Shown here in pieces: positions 42,713 through 51,108 of a stretch of 64,000 nucleotides of DNA. Under the pieces are notes generated by a model, which worked only from the letters and a program-made list of their open reading frames with translations, did not search any database and had not been told where the DNA came from. The DNA lies in assembly GCA_029569255.1 (NCBI GenBank), contig JAKQUO010000019.1, forward strand, positions 149,175 to 213,174. The letters are read 5' to 3'. This stretch comes from Acidobacteriota bacterium (GTDB lineage Bacteria > Acidobacteriota > Aminicenantia > Aminicenantales > Saccharicenantaceae). The position numbers and the translations under genes were made by a program. The first letter of the stretch is position 1; each line of letters starts with the position of its first letter.

Positions 42713-42847
42713 ATGAAAGGCTTCTTCAAATTCCTGCTCGCGGTCGTGACGCTCGGCGCCGTCTTCTTCCTCGGACTCCACCTCGGGAAAGAGAAGGAAA
42801 AATCCAAGATCCCGATCTTCCAGGAAGAGCCCGAAGGTCACGGATAA
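42713..42847 (+). CDS. 44-residue single-pass membrane protein
   Basis: MKGFFKFLLAVVTLGAVFFL... one N-terminal membrane helix (residues ~4-24), then a basic-acidic tail ending EEPEGHG. GGGAAGG lies six bases upstream of the ATG and a strong promoter precedes it, which supports expression. No known family. Confidence 0.65.
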   Translation: MKGFFKFLLAVVTLGAVFFLGLHLGKEKEKSKIPIFQEEPEGHG

Positions 42848-42920
42848 CTCCGCCGCCGCGCCTCGGGCCCGCGGGCGTCCGCGGGGCCGGCGGAGCGGAG
42901 GCGGACGAGAGGGTCGAACG

Positions 42921-43115
42921 ATGCGCTGGACGACGACCGGCTTTCTCATCATCTTCGCGGCCTTCATCCTCCTGCTCATCCTCAACCCGAACCTGTCGTG
43001 CTTCGGCCGGCGGATCAAGTCGCCCCTCTATCCCCTGCTGCGGAAGAAGCGGCTGAAGGCCCGGGCGGACGAAGAGAAGAAGCCGCCCCGGACCGAAGAT
43101 TATGGGTTCAAATAG
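42921..43115 (+). CDS. 64-residue single-pass membrane protein
   Basis: One membrane helix (residues ~6-22, TGFLIIFAAFILLLILNP) followed by a strongly basic cytoplasmic-looking tail (RRIKSPLYPLLRKKRLKARA) and an acidic/basic end. ATG at 42921 is preceded by GGACGAGAGG. Its end overlaps the lolB-like gene by 14 bases. Unknown function; possibly a membrane partner of the lipoprotein system. Confidence 0.7.
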   Translation: MRWTTTGFLIIFAAFILLLILNPNLSCFGRRIKSPLYPLLRKKRLKARADEEKKPPRTEDYGFK

Positions 43116-43788
43116 GCCGGCGCCCCCCGGCCGGCCCTCCCGCCTGGCTCCCCTCCTGGCCCTGACCCTGGCCGCGGCCTGCGCCGGCCGCCGCCCGGTC
43201 CTGGCCCCGCCCCCGTCCGGCGTCGAGGCCGTCGAGGGCTTCGCCGCGGCCTCGGTCGCGGGCCCGGAGGCCGCGCTCAAGGGCAAGTTCGCCTTCCTCT
43301 TCAGGCGGCCGGGGCTGGGCCGGGTCGAAGCCTTCGATCCCCTCGGGCGGACGGCCTTCGTCGTCCACTTCCGGGAGGGGCGCGCCTGGTTCGTGCTGCC
43401 GTCGAAGAGGGCCTTCGCCGAGGACGAGGCCGAGGTCATGATGCGGCGCCTCATCGGCGTCGCCCTGCGCCCGGACGACGCGCTGTCGCTCCTCTCGGGG
43501 GCCTGGCCGGAGGGCGGGGAGGCGGGCGGCTGGAGCGTCGCGCGGGACGGCCGGGGCCGCGTCGCGGGCGGAGAGCGCGACGGCTTCGGGTTCAAGGTCC
43601 TGGACTATTTCCGGGGCGGGGCGGCGCCGCGCCGGGTCGAGGTCTCCGGCGACGGGACGGCCGGCCGGATCAAGGTCCTCGAGATCGGCTTCGATCCGGC
43701 GCCGCGCGACGGGGCCTTCGACACGGCCTTCCTGGCCCGGTTCTCGGCCAAGACCTGGGACGAGCTCCTGGAGCTCATCGGCCGATGA
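43102..43788 (+). CDS. LolB-like outer-membrane lipoprotein
   Basis: 228 residues with a lipobox LTLAAAC (C27). The mature domain is beta-rich, with ALKGKFAFLFRRPGLGRVEAFDP (family LolB/LppX-like first strands) and a C-terminal strand pattern (about 185-215). Position directly upstream of ispE and prs matches the lolB-ispE-prs order of gammaproteobacteria, which is the main reason for the call. Sequence similarity to E. coli LolB is not obvious by eye. It would insert lipoproteins into the outer membrane. ATG inside the end of the 64-aa gene; its stop overlaps the ispE start. Confidence 0.7.
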   Translation: MGSNRPAPPGRPSRLAPLLALTLAAACAGRRPVLAPPPSGVEAVEGFAAASVAGPEAALKGKFAFLFRRPGLGRVEAFDPLGRTAFVVHFREGRAWFVLPSKRAFAEDEAEVMMRRLIGVALRPDDALSLLSGAWPEGGEAGGWSVARDGRGRVAGGERDGFGFKVLDYFRGGAAPRRVEVSGDGTAGRIKVLEIGFDPAPRDGAFDTAFLARFSAKTWDELLELIGR

Positions 43789-44651
43789 CCGTCAGGACCT
43801 TCGCCAAGATCAACCTCGGCCTCGAGGTCGTCGGCCGGAGACCCGACGGCTATCACGATATCCGGACGCTCTTCCAGACGATCACGCTCCACGACGAGAT
43901 CGACATCGACGCGGCGCCCCCGGGCGTCCTCGAGCTCCGGGGCGACGATCCCGCGGTGCCCTGGGACGCGTCCAACCTCGTCCACCGGGCCGCCCGGCTG
44001 CTCCGGGACGAGACCGGGGCCGCCGCGGGGGCCCGGCTCGCCGTCCGGAAGAGCGTCCCGGCCGGCCGCGGCCTGGGCGGGGGGAGCTCGAACGCGGCCG
44101 CGACGCTCCTGGCCCTCGACCGCCTGTGGGGCCTCGGCCTGGGGCCGGCCCGGCTGGCTCCCCTGGCGAGGCGCCTGGGGGCCGATGTCCCCTTTTTTCT
44201 TCTGGGCGGGCTGTGCCTGGGCGAGGGGATCGGGGACAGGCTGACGCCTCTCCCCGACCTCGACCCTCTGCCCTGCCTCCTCGTTCTCCCGCCGTTCCCC
44301 ATCGCCACGGCCTCGATCTACGCCGGCCTCGGCCCGTCCTTGACTTCACAGGGCAAAGTCAGTAGAATTGAGCGCTTTCTGGAGTCCCGCGACTTCGGTC
44401 TCTTGGAGAACGACCTGGAGCGCGTCATTTTCCGGGCCCATCCCGAGCTCGAGCGCTGGAAGGGCTTTTTTCGGGAGGCGGGGGCCCTCGTCGCCCAGGT
44501 CAGCGGCTCGGGCTCGGCGGTGTACGGCCTGTTCCCCGACCCGGCGAGCGCGGCCGCGGCGCGGAGGAAGCTCCCCGAAGCGGCGGACGCCCGCCTCGCG
44601 GCGGCCCTGCCGCGGGAGCGCTATCGGGCCCGGCTCGGCGCTGGGGCGTAG
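43785..44651 (+). CDS. ispE: 4-diphosphocytidyl-2-C-methyl-D-erythritol kinase
   Basis: Fourth step of the methylerythritol phosphate pathway to isoprenoids. 288 residues, GHMP kinase fold. AKINLGLEVVGRRPDGYHDI at the N-terminus, the ATP-binding loop PAGRGLGGGSSNAAATLLAL and VSGSGSAVYGLF near the C-terminus. ATGA overlap with the lolB-like gene. The last ten bases, including the TAG stop, are also the first ten bases of the tRNA-Gln gene. ispD and ispF are encoded 8 kb downstream. Confidence 0.95.
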   Translation: MTVRTFAKINLGLEVVGRRPDGYHDIRTLFQTITLHDEIDIDAAPPGVLELRGDDPAVPWDASNLVHRAARLLRDETGAAAGARLAVRKSVPAGRGLGGGSSNAAATLLALDRLWGLGLGPARLAPLARRLGADVPFFLLGGLCLGEGIGDRLTPLPDLDPLPCLLVLPPFPIATASIYAGLGPSLTSQGKVSRIERFLESRDFGLLENDLERVIFRAHPELERWKGFFREAGALVAQVSGSGSAVYGLFPDPASAAAARRKLPEAADARLAAALPRERYRARLGAGA

Positions 44652-44712
44652 CCAAGCGGAAAGGCAACGGACTTTGGCTCCGTCACCGGAGGTTCGAATC
44701 CTCCCGCCCCAG
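44642..44712 (+). tRNA. tRNA-Gln (TTG anticodon)
   Basis: 71 bases fold as a normal cloverleaf: acceptor TGGGGCG/CGCCCCA, D-stem GCC/GGC, anticodon stem ACGGA/TCCGT with loop CTTTGGC (anticodon TTG reading CAA, and CAG by wobble), four-base variable loop, T-stem GGAGG/CCTCC with TTCGAAT, discriminator G. CCA is not encoded. Its 5' end overlaps the last ten bases of ispE, and prs starts 30 bases downstream, so it is excised from a protein-coding transcript. Confidence 0.96.
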
Positions 44713-44741
44713 TTCGGACGATATCGGACGAGGGAAGAGCG

Positions 44742-45671
44742 ATGAAGATATTCAGCGGATCGTCGAATCCGGCCCTGGCCCAGGAGATCGTCGACTACCT
44801 GAAGACCGATCTCGGCCGCTGCGTCCTCAAGCGCTTCAGCGACGGCGAGATCCGCTTCTACATCGACGAGAACGTCCGCGGCGAGGACATCTTCATCATC
44901 CAGTCGGGGTGCCGCGATGCGAACAGCCTGCTCATGGAGCTGTTCATCATGATGGACGCCTTCAAGCGGGCCTCGGCGGGCCGCATCACGGCCGTCATCC
45001 CGTACTTCGCCTACGCCCGCCAGGACTGGAAGGACAAGCCGCGGGTCCCCATCTCCGCCCGCCTGGTGGCCGACCTGATCGAGACGGCCGGGGCCGACCG
45101 CGTCCTGGCCATGGACCTCCACTCGCCGCAGATCCAGGGCTTCTTCGGCATCCCCGTGGACAACCTCATGGCCGCGCCCGTCCTGGCCAACCACATCAAG
45201 GCGCTCAGGCTCGACGACGTCACCGTCGTCTCGCCCGACGCCGGCGGGGTCGGCCGGGCCCGCGTCTTCGCCAAGCGGCTGGACGCCAAGCTGGCCATCA
45301 TCGACAAGCGCCGTCCGGCCCCCAACGTGGCCGAGGTCCTGCATGTCATCGGCGACGTGGCCGGCCGGAACGTCGTCCTCTACGACGACATGGTCGACAC
45401 GGCCGGCACCCTGACGCTCGGCGCCGAGGCCCTGGTCAAGGAAGGCGCCAAGCGGATCTTCGCCGCCTGCACCCACCCGGTGCTGTCCGGGCCGGCGGTC
45501 GAGCGCGTCGCCGGCTCGAGCCTCGAGCGCGTCCTCGTGACCAACACCATCCCGCTGAGCGACGAGGCCGTCGCCTCCGGGCGGTTCACCGTCCTCTCCG
45601 TGGCCGAGCTCTTCGGCGAGGCCATCCGGAGGATCAGCGAAGGGAGCTCGGTCAGCTCCCTGTTCGCGTAA
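44742..45671 (+). CDS. prs: Ribose-phosphate pyrophosphokinase
   Basis: Makes PRPP from ribose 5-phosphate and ATP. 309 residues. ATP-binding loop SDGEIRFYIDENVRG, DLHSPQIQGFFGIPVDNL, flexible loop and the PRPP-binding loop VVLYDDMVDTAGTL; VVSPDAGGVGRARVFAK carries a catalytic lysine region. It is downstream of ispE as in E. coli. GAGGGAAGAGCG precedes the ATG. Confidence 0.97.
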   Translation: MKIFSGSSNPALAQEIVDYLKTDLGRCVLKRFSDGEIRFYIDENVRGEDIFIIQSGCRDANSLLMELFIMMDAFKRASAGRITAVIPYFAYARQDWKDKPRVPISARLVADLIETAGADRVLAMDLHSPQIQGFFGIPVDNLMAAPVLANHIKALRLDDVTVVSPDAGGVGRARVFAKRLDAKLAIIDKRRPAPNVAEVLHVIGDVAGRNVVLYDDMVDTAGTLTLGAEALVKEGAKRIFAACTHPVLSGPAVERVAGSSLERVLVTNTIPLSDEAVASGRFTVLSVAELFGEAIRRISEGSSVSSLFA

Positions 45672-45681
45672 GGAGTCCATC

Positions 45682-46377
45682 ATGAGCATCGTCGTCAAGT
45701 CCGAGAAACGCCGGGGACTGGGGACGAACGCCTCGCGCCGCCTCCGGGCCCAGGGCTTCGTCCCGGCCGTCCTCTACGGGGAGTCGATGGAGACGACGCC
45801 CCTCGTCCTGAGCAAGAGGGACGTCGTCCAGATCCTCCGGCTCGAGTCGGGCGAGAACACGATCTTCAAGGTCGCGGTCGAGGCCGACGCCTTCGACGTC
45901 ATGATCAAGGAGACGCAGGTCGACCCGGCCACCGACGAGCTGCTGCACGTCGACCTCCTCCGCATCTCGATGGACAAGCCGATCCGGGTCACCGTCCCGG
46001 TGGTCCACCGCGGCGAGCCCGTCGGCGTCAAGACGGAGGGCGGCTTCGTCGACTTCGTCACCCGCGAGGTCGAGATCGAGTGCCTGCCCCGCGACATCCC
46101 GGAGAGCCTCGGCATCGACATCGCGGAGCTCCACATCGGCCAGTCGTTCAAGGTCCAGGCGCTGCCCGCGCCGGCCGGGGTCAAGGTCCTGACGGACCCC
46201 AACACGGTCCTCGTCCTCATCTCCATGCCGCACAAGGAGGAGGAGGCCTTCCCCGGCGAGAAGCCGGAGGGCGAGGCCGCGGCCGAGGAGCCCAAGGAGC
46301 CCGAGGTCATCAAGAAGGAGCGGGCCGAGAAGGGCGAGGCCGAGGAGAAGGGCGGGAAGAAAGAGCCGGAGAAATAG
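45682..46377 (+). CDS. rplY: 50S ribosomal protein L25/general stress protein Ctc
   Basis: 231 residues: the N-terminal 5S-rRNA-binding L25 domain (RRGLGTNASRRLRAQGFVPAVLYG, residues ~9-32) plus the beta-rich C-terminal domain (about 95-185) of the long Ctc/TL5 form, and a Glu/Lys-rich tail (190-231). The order prs-rplY-pth is conserved in many bacteria. Confidence 0.95.
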   Translation: MSIVVKSEKRRGLGTNASRRLRAQGFVPAVLYGESMETTPLVLSKRDVVQILRLESGENTIFKVAVEADAFDVMIKETQVDPATDELLHVDLLRISMDKPIRVTVPVVHRGEPVGVKTEGGFVDFVTREVEIECLPRDIPESLGIDIAELHIGQSFKVQALPAPAGVKVLTDPNTVLVLISMPHKEEEAFPGEKPEGEAAAEEPKEPEVIKKERAEKGEAEEKGGKKEPEK

Positions 46378-46380
46378 CCC

Positions 46381-46989
46381 TTGTGGCTGGTCGTGGGCCT
46401 GGGCAATCCGGGCGACGAGTACGAGGGCACGCGGCACAACGCCGGCGCCATGCTGGTGGAGCGCCTGGCCGGGGCCTGGGGCGCGGCGCTCCGGGGCCGG
46501 CTGTTCAAGGCCCGGACGGCGCTGGCCCGCCGCGGCGGCGAGGAGGTCCTCCTCGCCGCCCCCAAGACCTACATGAACAGGAGCGGCGCCTCCGTCCGGG
46601 AGGCCCTGGCCGGCAAGGGCGTCGCGGCCGACCGGCTCGTTGTCGCCTACGACGACCTCGACATCCCGCTCGGCGAGATCCGGGTGCGGAAGTCGGGCCG
46701 GCCGGGGACCCACAAGGGCATGATCTCGGTCGTCGGCGCCATCGGGACCGAGGCCTTCGCCCGGGTCCGGATCGGCATCGGGCCGCTCCCGCCCGGCCGG
46801 GATGCCGCTGAATACGTGCTCGAGCCGTTCAAGCGGGACGAGCGGGCCGCCTTCGCCCGGAGCCTCGAGGACGCCGCCGAGGCCGTCGAGATGATCCTCG
46901 ACGGACGGATCGACCGGGCCATGACCCGGTTCAACCGTCGCCGGGCGGCGACGGAGACGCCCGGCGACGACGGAAGATCCGGGACATGA
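46381..46989 (+). CDS. pth: Peptidyl-tRNA hydrolase
   Basis: Recycles tRNA from prematurely released peptidyl-tRNA. 202 residues. VVGLGNPGDEYEGTRHNAGA holds the catalytic His, KTYMNRSGASVREAL and the catalytic Asp region YDDLDIPLGEIRVRKSG follow, then GTHKGMISV. The start is TTG 46381, four bases after the rplY stop, with GGAGA ten bases upstream. The last three codons are already part of repeat copy C. Confidence 0.96.
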   Translation: MWLVVGLGNPGDEYEGTRHNAGAMLVERLAGAWGAALRGRLFKARTALARRGGEEVLLAAPKTYMNRSGASVREALAGKGVAADRLVVAYDDLDIPLGEIRVRKSGRPGTHKGMISVVGAIGTEAFARVRIGIGPLPPGRDAAEYVLEPFKRDERAAFARSLEDAAEAVEMILDGRIDRAMTRFNRRRAATETPGDDGRSGT

Positions 46990-47094
46990 CCCTTTCCTTC
47001 GGAAAAGGGGTCGTGTCCCGGGGACATTCCGTCGGGCCCATTTTCTGCGGGCGGCTATGGGACCGGTTGCCGGGAGCTCGAGGCGCGTGTCCCC
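46981..47094. repeat. Composite inverted-repeat element, copy C
   Basis: First unit 46981-47019: GGGACATGACCC-TTTCC...GGAAAAGGGGTCGTGTCCC, arms near-perfect; it begins in the last codons of pth. Second unit from GGGGACA (47020-47026) to TGTCCCC (47088-47094). Same two-unit layout as copies at 10.3 and 53.6 kb, but the GGCGTGAAG module is not evident. It ends three bases before the rpsF -35 box. Confidence 0.7.
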
Positions 47095-47096
47095 AT

Positions 47097-47124
47097 TTGA
47101 ATTATTTTAAGAATCGTCTAGAAT
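47097..47124 (+). promoter_or_regulatory. Promoter of the rpsF-rpsR-rplI-dnaB operon
   Basis: TTGAAT (47097-47102), 16-base spacer, TAGAAT (47119-47124), about 55 bases of leader before the TTG start of rpsF. Confidence 0.7.
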
Positions 47125-47188
47125 AGGGCGGTCCACTCCTTGCTCCTTCCGCGAGAGAAGGGGCTGTCGAAACCATAAGGAGGCTTCA

Positions 47189-47566
47189 TTGAGGCAGTAC
47201 GAAACGGGGTTCGTTCTCTCCCCCGCGCTTTCTGAAGAAGAGACGGCCCAGTTCGTCCAACAGATGGCCGAGGTCGTGGCCCTGAGGAAGGGCCGCCTGG
47301 TCAAGCAGGACCTCTGGGGCAAGCGCCGGCTGGCCTACCCGATCAAGCGGTTCCAGGAAGGCGTCTACGTGTTCTTCACCTACGACGGGCCCGGGGACGT
47401 CTCCGGTGAGCTCGAGCGCCGGTTCAAGCAGACCGACGCGGTCATCCGGTTCATGACCGTGGTCAAGGACCCCCGGGACCTCGGCCGGCGGAAGAGGAAG
47501 AAACGGGCCGAAGAGGCCGCGCCGGCCGCCGCCGAGCCGAGAGAGGAGAAGGGACATGCCGCGTGA
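47189..47566 (+). CDS. rpsF: 30S ribosomal protein S6
   Basis: 125 residues, starts at TTG with AAGGAGGC six bases upstream. Family pattern: [17 protein letters not shown] at the start, [23 protein letters not shown] in the middle, then a Lys/Glu/Ala-rich tail. Overlaps rpsR by 11 bases; no ssb gene lies between them. Confidence 0.96.
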   Translation: MRQYETGFVLSPALSEEETAQFVQQMAEVVALRKGRLVKQDLWGKRRLAYPIKRFQEGVYVFFTYDGPGDVSGELERRFKQTDAVIRFMTVVKDPRDLGRRKRKKRAEEAAPAAAEPREEKGHAA

Positions 47567-47822
47567 CGACAGGCCCGAAAGACCCGAGCGCGGCGGCTAC
47601 CGCAAGTATTTCGCGCCCAAGAGGAAGTTCTGCAGGTTCTGCCAGCGGGACGTCCGGGGCATCGACTACAAGGCCGTCGACATCCTGAAGAAGTACATCC
47701 CGGACCGGGGCAAGATCACCCCCCGCCGGATCACGGGGACGTGCGCCTTCCACCAGAGGAAGCTGGCCCTGGCCATCAAGCGGGCCCGGCTGATGGCCCT
47801 CCTGCCCTACGTCGAGGATTGA
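47556..47822 (+). CDS. rpsR: 30S ribosomal protein S18
   Basis: 88 residues. [20 protein letters not shown] and [20 protein letters not shown] are the family signature. ATG inside the rpsF end, GAGAAGGGAC upstream. Confidence 0.97.
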   Translation: MPRDDRPERPERGGYRKYFAPKRKFCRFCQRDVRGIDYKAVDILKKYIPDRGKITPRRITGTCAFHQRKLALAIKRARLMALLPYVED

Positions 47823-47823
47823 G

Positions 47824-48333
47824 ATGAAAGTCATCCTGAAGCAGGACGTGGAGAAGCTCGGCCGGCGCGGCGACGTCGTCAACGTCGCCCCCGGGTTCGG
47901 CCGGAACTACCTCATCCCCCGGAAGATGGCCATGGCCGTCACGGCCACGAACATGAAGGCCGTCGAGATCGAGCGCCAGGCCCAGAAGAAGAAGCTCGAG
48001 GCCGAGCGCAAGGCCTTCCAGTCGCTCGTCGAGAAGCTCAACCAGGTCACGCTGACCTTCGCCCGGCGGGCCGGCGAGAAGGATGTCATCTTCGGCTCCG
48101 TCTCCTCCGGCGATATCCGCGACGCCCTGGCCGGGCTGGGCCACGACATCGACAGGAGGAAGATCCTGCTCGACGAGCCGATCAAGCGGCTCGGGAACTT
48201 CACGGTGCCGGTCAAGATCAGCCTGGACGACCGGGCCGAGGTGAAGATCGTCGTGGCCCGGGAGGGGGCCGAGGAAGAAGGCGCCGGCGCGGCCGGCCCG
48301 CCCGCGGAGGCGCCCGAGAGCGGCAAGAGCTGA
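47824..48333 (+). CDS. rplI: 50S ribosomal protein L9
   Basis: 169 residues, starts MKVILKQDVEKLGRRGDVVN with VAPGFGRNYLIPRKMAM, then the long linking helix and the C-terminal domain (ending near residue 148) and a short acidic tail. One base after the rpsR stop. Confidence 0.97.
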   Translation: MKVILKQDVEKLGRRGDVVNVAPGFGRNYLIPRKMAMAVTATNMKAVEIERQAQKKKLEAERKAFQSLVEKLNQVTLTFARRAGEKDVIFGSVSSGDIRDALAGLGHDIDRRKILLDEPIKRLGNFTVPVKISLDDRAEVKIVVAREGAEEEGAGAAGPPAEAPESGKS

Positions 48334-48370
48334 ACGTCCGCCGGCCGGGAGCGGCGGGACCGAGGAGGAC

Positions 48371-49726
48371 ATGGAACTCGACCTGATGTTCCTGAAAAAG
48401 ACGCCGCCGCACAGCCTCGAAGCCGAACGGACCGTCCTCGGGGGCATTCTCGTCCAGAACCAGAACCTCAACGTCGTCCTGTCGACCATCTCCCCGGAGG
48501 ACCTCTACAAGGACGCCCACCGCGCCATCCTCGAGCGGATCGTGGCCCTCTTCGACAAGGGCCTCGCGGTCGACCTCCTGACCCTGACCGAGGACCTGCA
48601 GCGGGCCGGCCTGCTCGAGGAGGTCGGCGGCGCCTCCTACCTGGCCTCCCTCCTCGACGGCGTGCCGCGCAACCTCAACGTCGAGTATTACGCCCAGATC
48701 ATCAAGGAGAAGGCCCTGCTCCGGCGGCTCATCCTGTCCTCGACGCGGATCATCCAGGACAGCTACGAGCAGAAGGAGGACGCCGACGAGCTGCTCAACG
48801 CGGCCCAGGCGGCCATCGTCGAGGTGGCCGAGCAGAGGATCAAGCCGGGCTTCCGGGCCATGAGCGCCCTGACCGGGCCGACCCTCGAGACCATCCGGAA
48901 GATGATCGAGCGCAAGGAGGCCATCACCGGCGTCCCGTCCGGCTTCCGCTTCCTCGACGGGCTGACCGCCGGGTTCCACCCCTCGGAGCTGGTCATCCTG
49001 GCCGCCCGCCCGTCCATGGGCAAGACCGCCCTGGCCCTGAACATCTCCCACCACGTCGGGCTCAAGACCGACCTGGCCGTGGGCTTCTTCTCCATGGAGA
49101 TGGCCGAGGAGCAGATCGTCATCCGCCTGCTCTGCGCCGAGGCCCAGATCGACATCAAGAAGACGCGGACGGGCTTCGTCAGCGACCGCGAGTTCGAGAA
49201 GCTCAAGCTGGCCGGCGAGGCCCTCTCCCGGGCCCGCATCTTCATCGACGAGTCGCCGGCCCTGACGGTCATGGAGATGAAGGCCAAGTGCCGGCGCCTG
49301 AAGATGGAGCAGCGCCTGGACATCGTCTTCGTCGACTACATCCAGCTCATGCGGACCGGCGGGCGGTTCGAGAACCGCAACCAGGAGATGTCGTTCATCT
49401 CCCGGTCCCTCAAGGAGCTGGCCAAGGAGCTGCGCATCCCCGTCGTCGGCATCTCCCAGCTCAGCCGGGCCCCCGAGAAGGGCCGGCGCGAGCCCAAGCC
49501 CATGCTCTCCGACCTCCGCGAGTCCGGGGCCATCGAGCAGGACGCCGACGTGGTCGTGTTCATCTACCGGCCGGAGTTCTACCATCCCGACGACGAGACC
49601 CTCAAGGGCGTCGCCGAGGTCAGCGTCGCCAAGCAGCGGAACGGCCCGATCGGGAACATCCAGCTGGCCTTCATCCGCGAATACGCCCGCTTCGCCGACA
49701 TGGAGCAGTTCGCGCCGGACTATTGA
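48371..49726 (+). CDS. dnaB: Replicative DNA helicase
   Basis: 451 residues. N-terminal DnaB domain (about 10-115, PPHSLEAERTVLGGIL), linker, and RecA-like ATPase with Walker A ARPSMGKTALALN, Walker B IVFVDYIQLM and the R-finger region near VFIYRPEFYHPDD. GAGGAGG precedes the ATG. Part of the ribosomal protein operon, an order common in bacteria. Confidence 0.97.
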   Translation: MELDLMFLKKTPPHSLEAERTVLGGILVQNQNLNVVLSTISPEDLYKDAHRAILERIVALFDKGLAVDLLTLTEDLQRAGLLEEVGGASYLASLLDGVPRNLNVEYYAQIIKEKALLRRLILSSTRIIQDSYEQKEDADELLNAAQAAIVEVAEQRIKPGFRAMSALTGPTLETIRKMIERKEAITGVPSGFRFLDGLTAGFHPSELVILAARPSMGKTALALNISHHVGLKTDLAVGFFSMEMAEEQIVIRLLCAEAQIDIKKTRTGFVSDREFEKLKLAGEALSRARIFIDESPALTVMEMKAKCRRLKMEQRLDIVFVDYIQLMRTGGRFENRNQEMSFISRSLKELAKELRIPVVGISQLSRAPEKGRREPKPMLSDLRESGAIEQDADVVVFIYRPEFYHPDDETLKGVAEVSVAKQRNGPIGNIQLAFIREYARFADMEQFAPDY

Positions 49727-49736
49727 GCCGAGGGCG

Positions 49737-51095
49737 ATGAAGAACAGAACGGTTTTCATCTGCCAGGGGTGCGGGGCCCGCTTCCCCAAGTGGATGGGCC
49801 GGTGCTCGTCCTGCGGCGAGTGGAGCTCGCTCGTCGAGGAGATCGAGGAGGAGGCGCCGTCCGGAGGGCTCGTCTTCGCCCCGGCCGAGCCCGTCCTCTA
49901 CAAGGACGTCCAGGACATCCCCCGCCGGCGGACCGCCGTCGGCATCGAGGACTTCAACAAGGTCCTCGGCGGCGGGCTGGTCACGGGCTCGGTCGTCCTC
50001 CTCGGCGGGGAGCCCGGCATCGGCAAATCGACGCTCCTCCTCCAGGTGGCCCGGGACCTGGCCGGGGGCGAGGCGTCCGTCCTCTACGTCTCGGGCGAGG
50101 AGTCGCTCGAGCAGATCAAGCTCCGCGGCGACCGGCTGGGCGTCCGGGACGGGGCGCTCTACCTCCTGGCCGAGACCAACCTCGAGCGCATCCTGGCCCA
50201 GGCCGAGAAGCTGGCCCCGCAGCTCCTCGTCGTCGACTCCATCCAGACGGTCTTCTCGGCCAAGCTGACCTCGGGGCCGGGGACGATCAGCCAGGTCCGG
50301 GAGGCGGCCAACCAGATCTTCCGCTTCGCCAAGACCCGGCAGGTCCCGGCCTTCCTCGTCGGCCACATCACCAAGGAGGGGTCGCTCGCCGGCCCGAAGT
50401 CGCTCGAGCACATCGTCGACGTCGTCCTGCTCTTCGAAGGCGAGCGGGACCACAGCCAGCGCGTGCTCCGGGCCATGAAGAACCGCTTCGGGCCGGTCTC
50501 GGAGCTGGCCGTCTTCGAGATGACGGCGTCCGGGCTGCAGCCCATCCTCAACCCCTCGGCCTTCTTCCTCCGCGAGCGGCCGCGCGAGGAGGCCGGCAGC
50601 GCCGTCGTCTGCACGCTCAAGGGCACCCGGCCCCTCCTGGCCGAGGTCCAGGCCCTGGTCTCCTCGACGCTCTTCAGCGGCAACCCGCGGCGCATGTCCA
50701 TCGGCCTCGACCACCACCGGGCGGCCATGCTCCTGGCCCTGGTCGAGAAGAAGGCCGGCTACAGCTTCGCCGGCGAGGACATCTATCTCAACGTGGCCGG
50801 CGGGCTGGCCATCGAGGAGCCGGCCGTCGACCTGGGCGTCGTCATGGCCGTCGTCTCGTCGCTCAAGAACATGCCCCTCCCGTCCGGCATGGCCTTCTTC
50901 GGGGAGGTCGGCCTGACCGGGGAGATCCGGTCCGTCGGCCAGCCCCTGGCCCGGATCAAGGAGGCCCGGGCCCTGGGCTTCGGGACGGTGCTCCTCCCGG
51001 CCGGGAACCTGGCGGCCCTGGACCGGAAGGACCTCCCGGCGGTCGAGTGCTGGGGGGCGCGGACCGTCCGCGAAGCCCTGCAGAGGGTCTTCTGA
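49737..51095 (+). CDS. radA: DNA repair protein RadA
   Basis: Recombination-associated branch-migration ATPase. 452 residues: C4 zinc finger CQGCGARFPKWMGRCSSCGE (residues 8-27), RecA-like domain with Walker A GGEPGIGKSTLLLQ and the RadA-specific KNRFG, and a C-terminal Lon-protease-like domain (about 270-452) ending REALQRVF. Ten bases after dnaB. Confidence 0.96.
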   Translation: MKNRTVFICQGCGARFPKWMGRCSSCGEWSSLVEEIEEEAPSGGLVFAPAEPVLYKDVQDIPRRRTAVGIEDFNKVLGGGLVTGSVVLLGGEPGIGKSTLLLQVARDLAGGEASVLYVSGEESLEQIKLRGDRLGVRDGALYLLAETNLERILAQAEKLAPQLLVVDSIQTVFSAKLTSGPGTISQVREAANQIFRFAKTRQVPAFLVGHITKEGSLAGPKSLEHIVDVVLLFEGERDHSQRVLRAMKNRFGPVSELAVFEMTASGLQPILNPSAFFLRERPREEAGSAVVCTLKGTRPLLAEVQALVSSTLFSGNPRRMSIGLDHHRAAMLLALVEKKAGYSFAGEDIYLNVAGGLAIEEPAVDLGVVMAVVSSLKNMPLPSGMAFFGEVGLTGEIRSVGQPLARIKEARALGFGTVLLPAGNLAALDRKDLPAVECWGARTVREALQRVF

Positions 51096-51108
51096 AAGGA
51101 GCGGCCTG

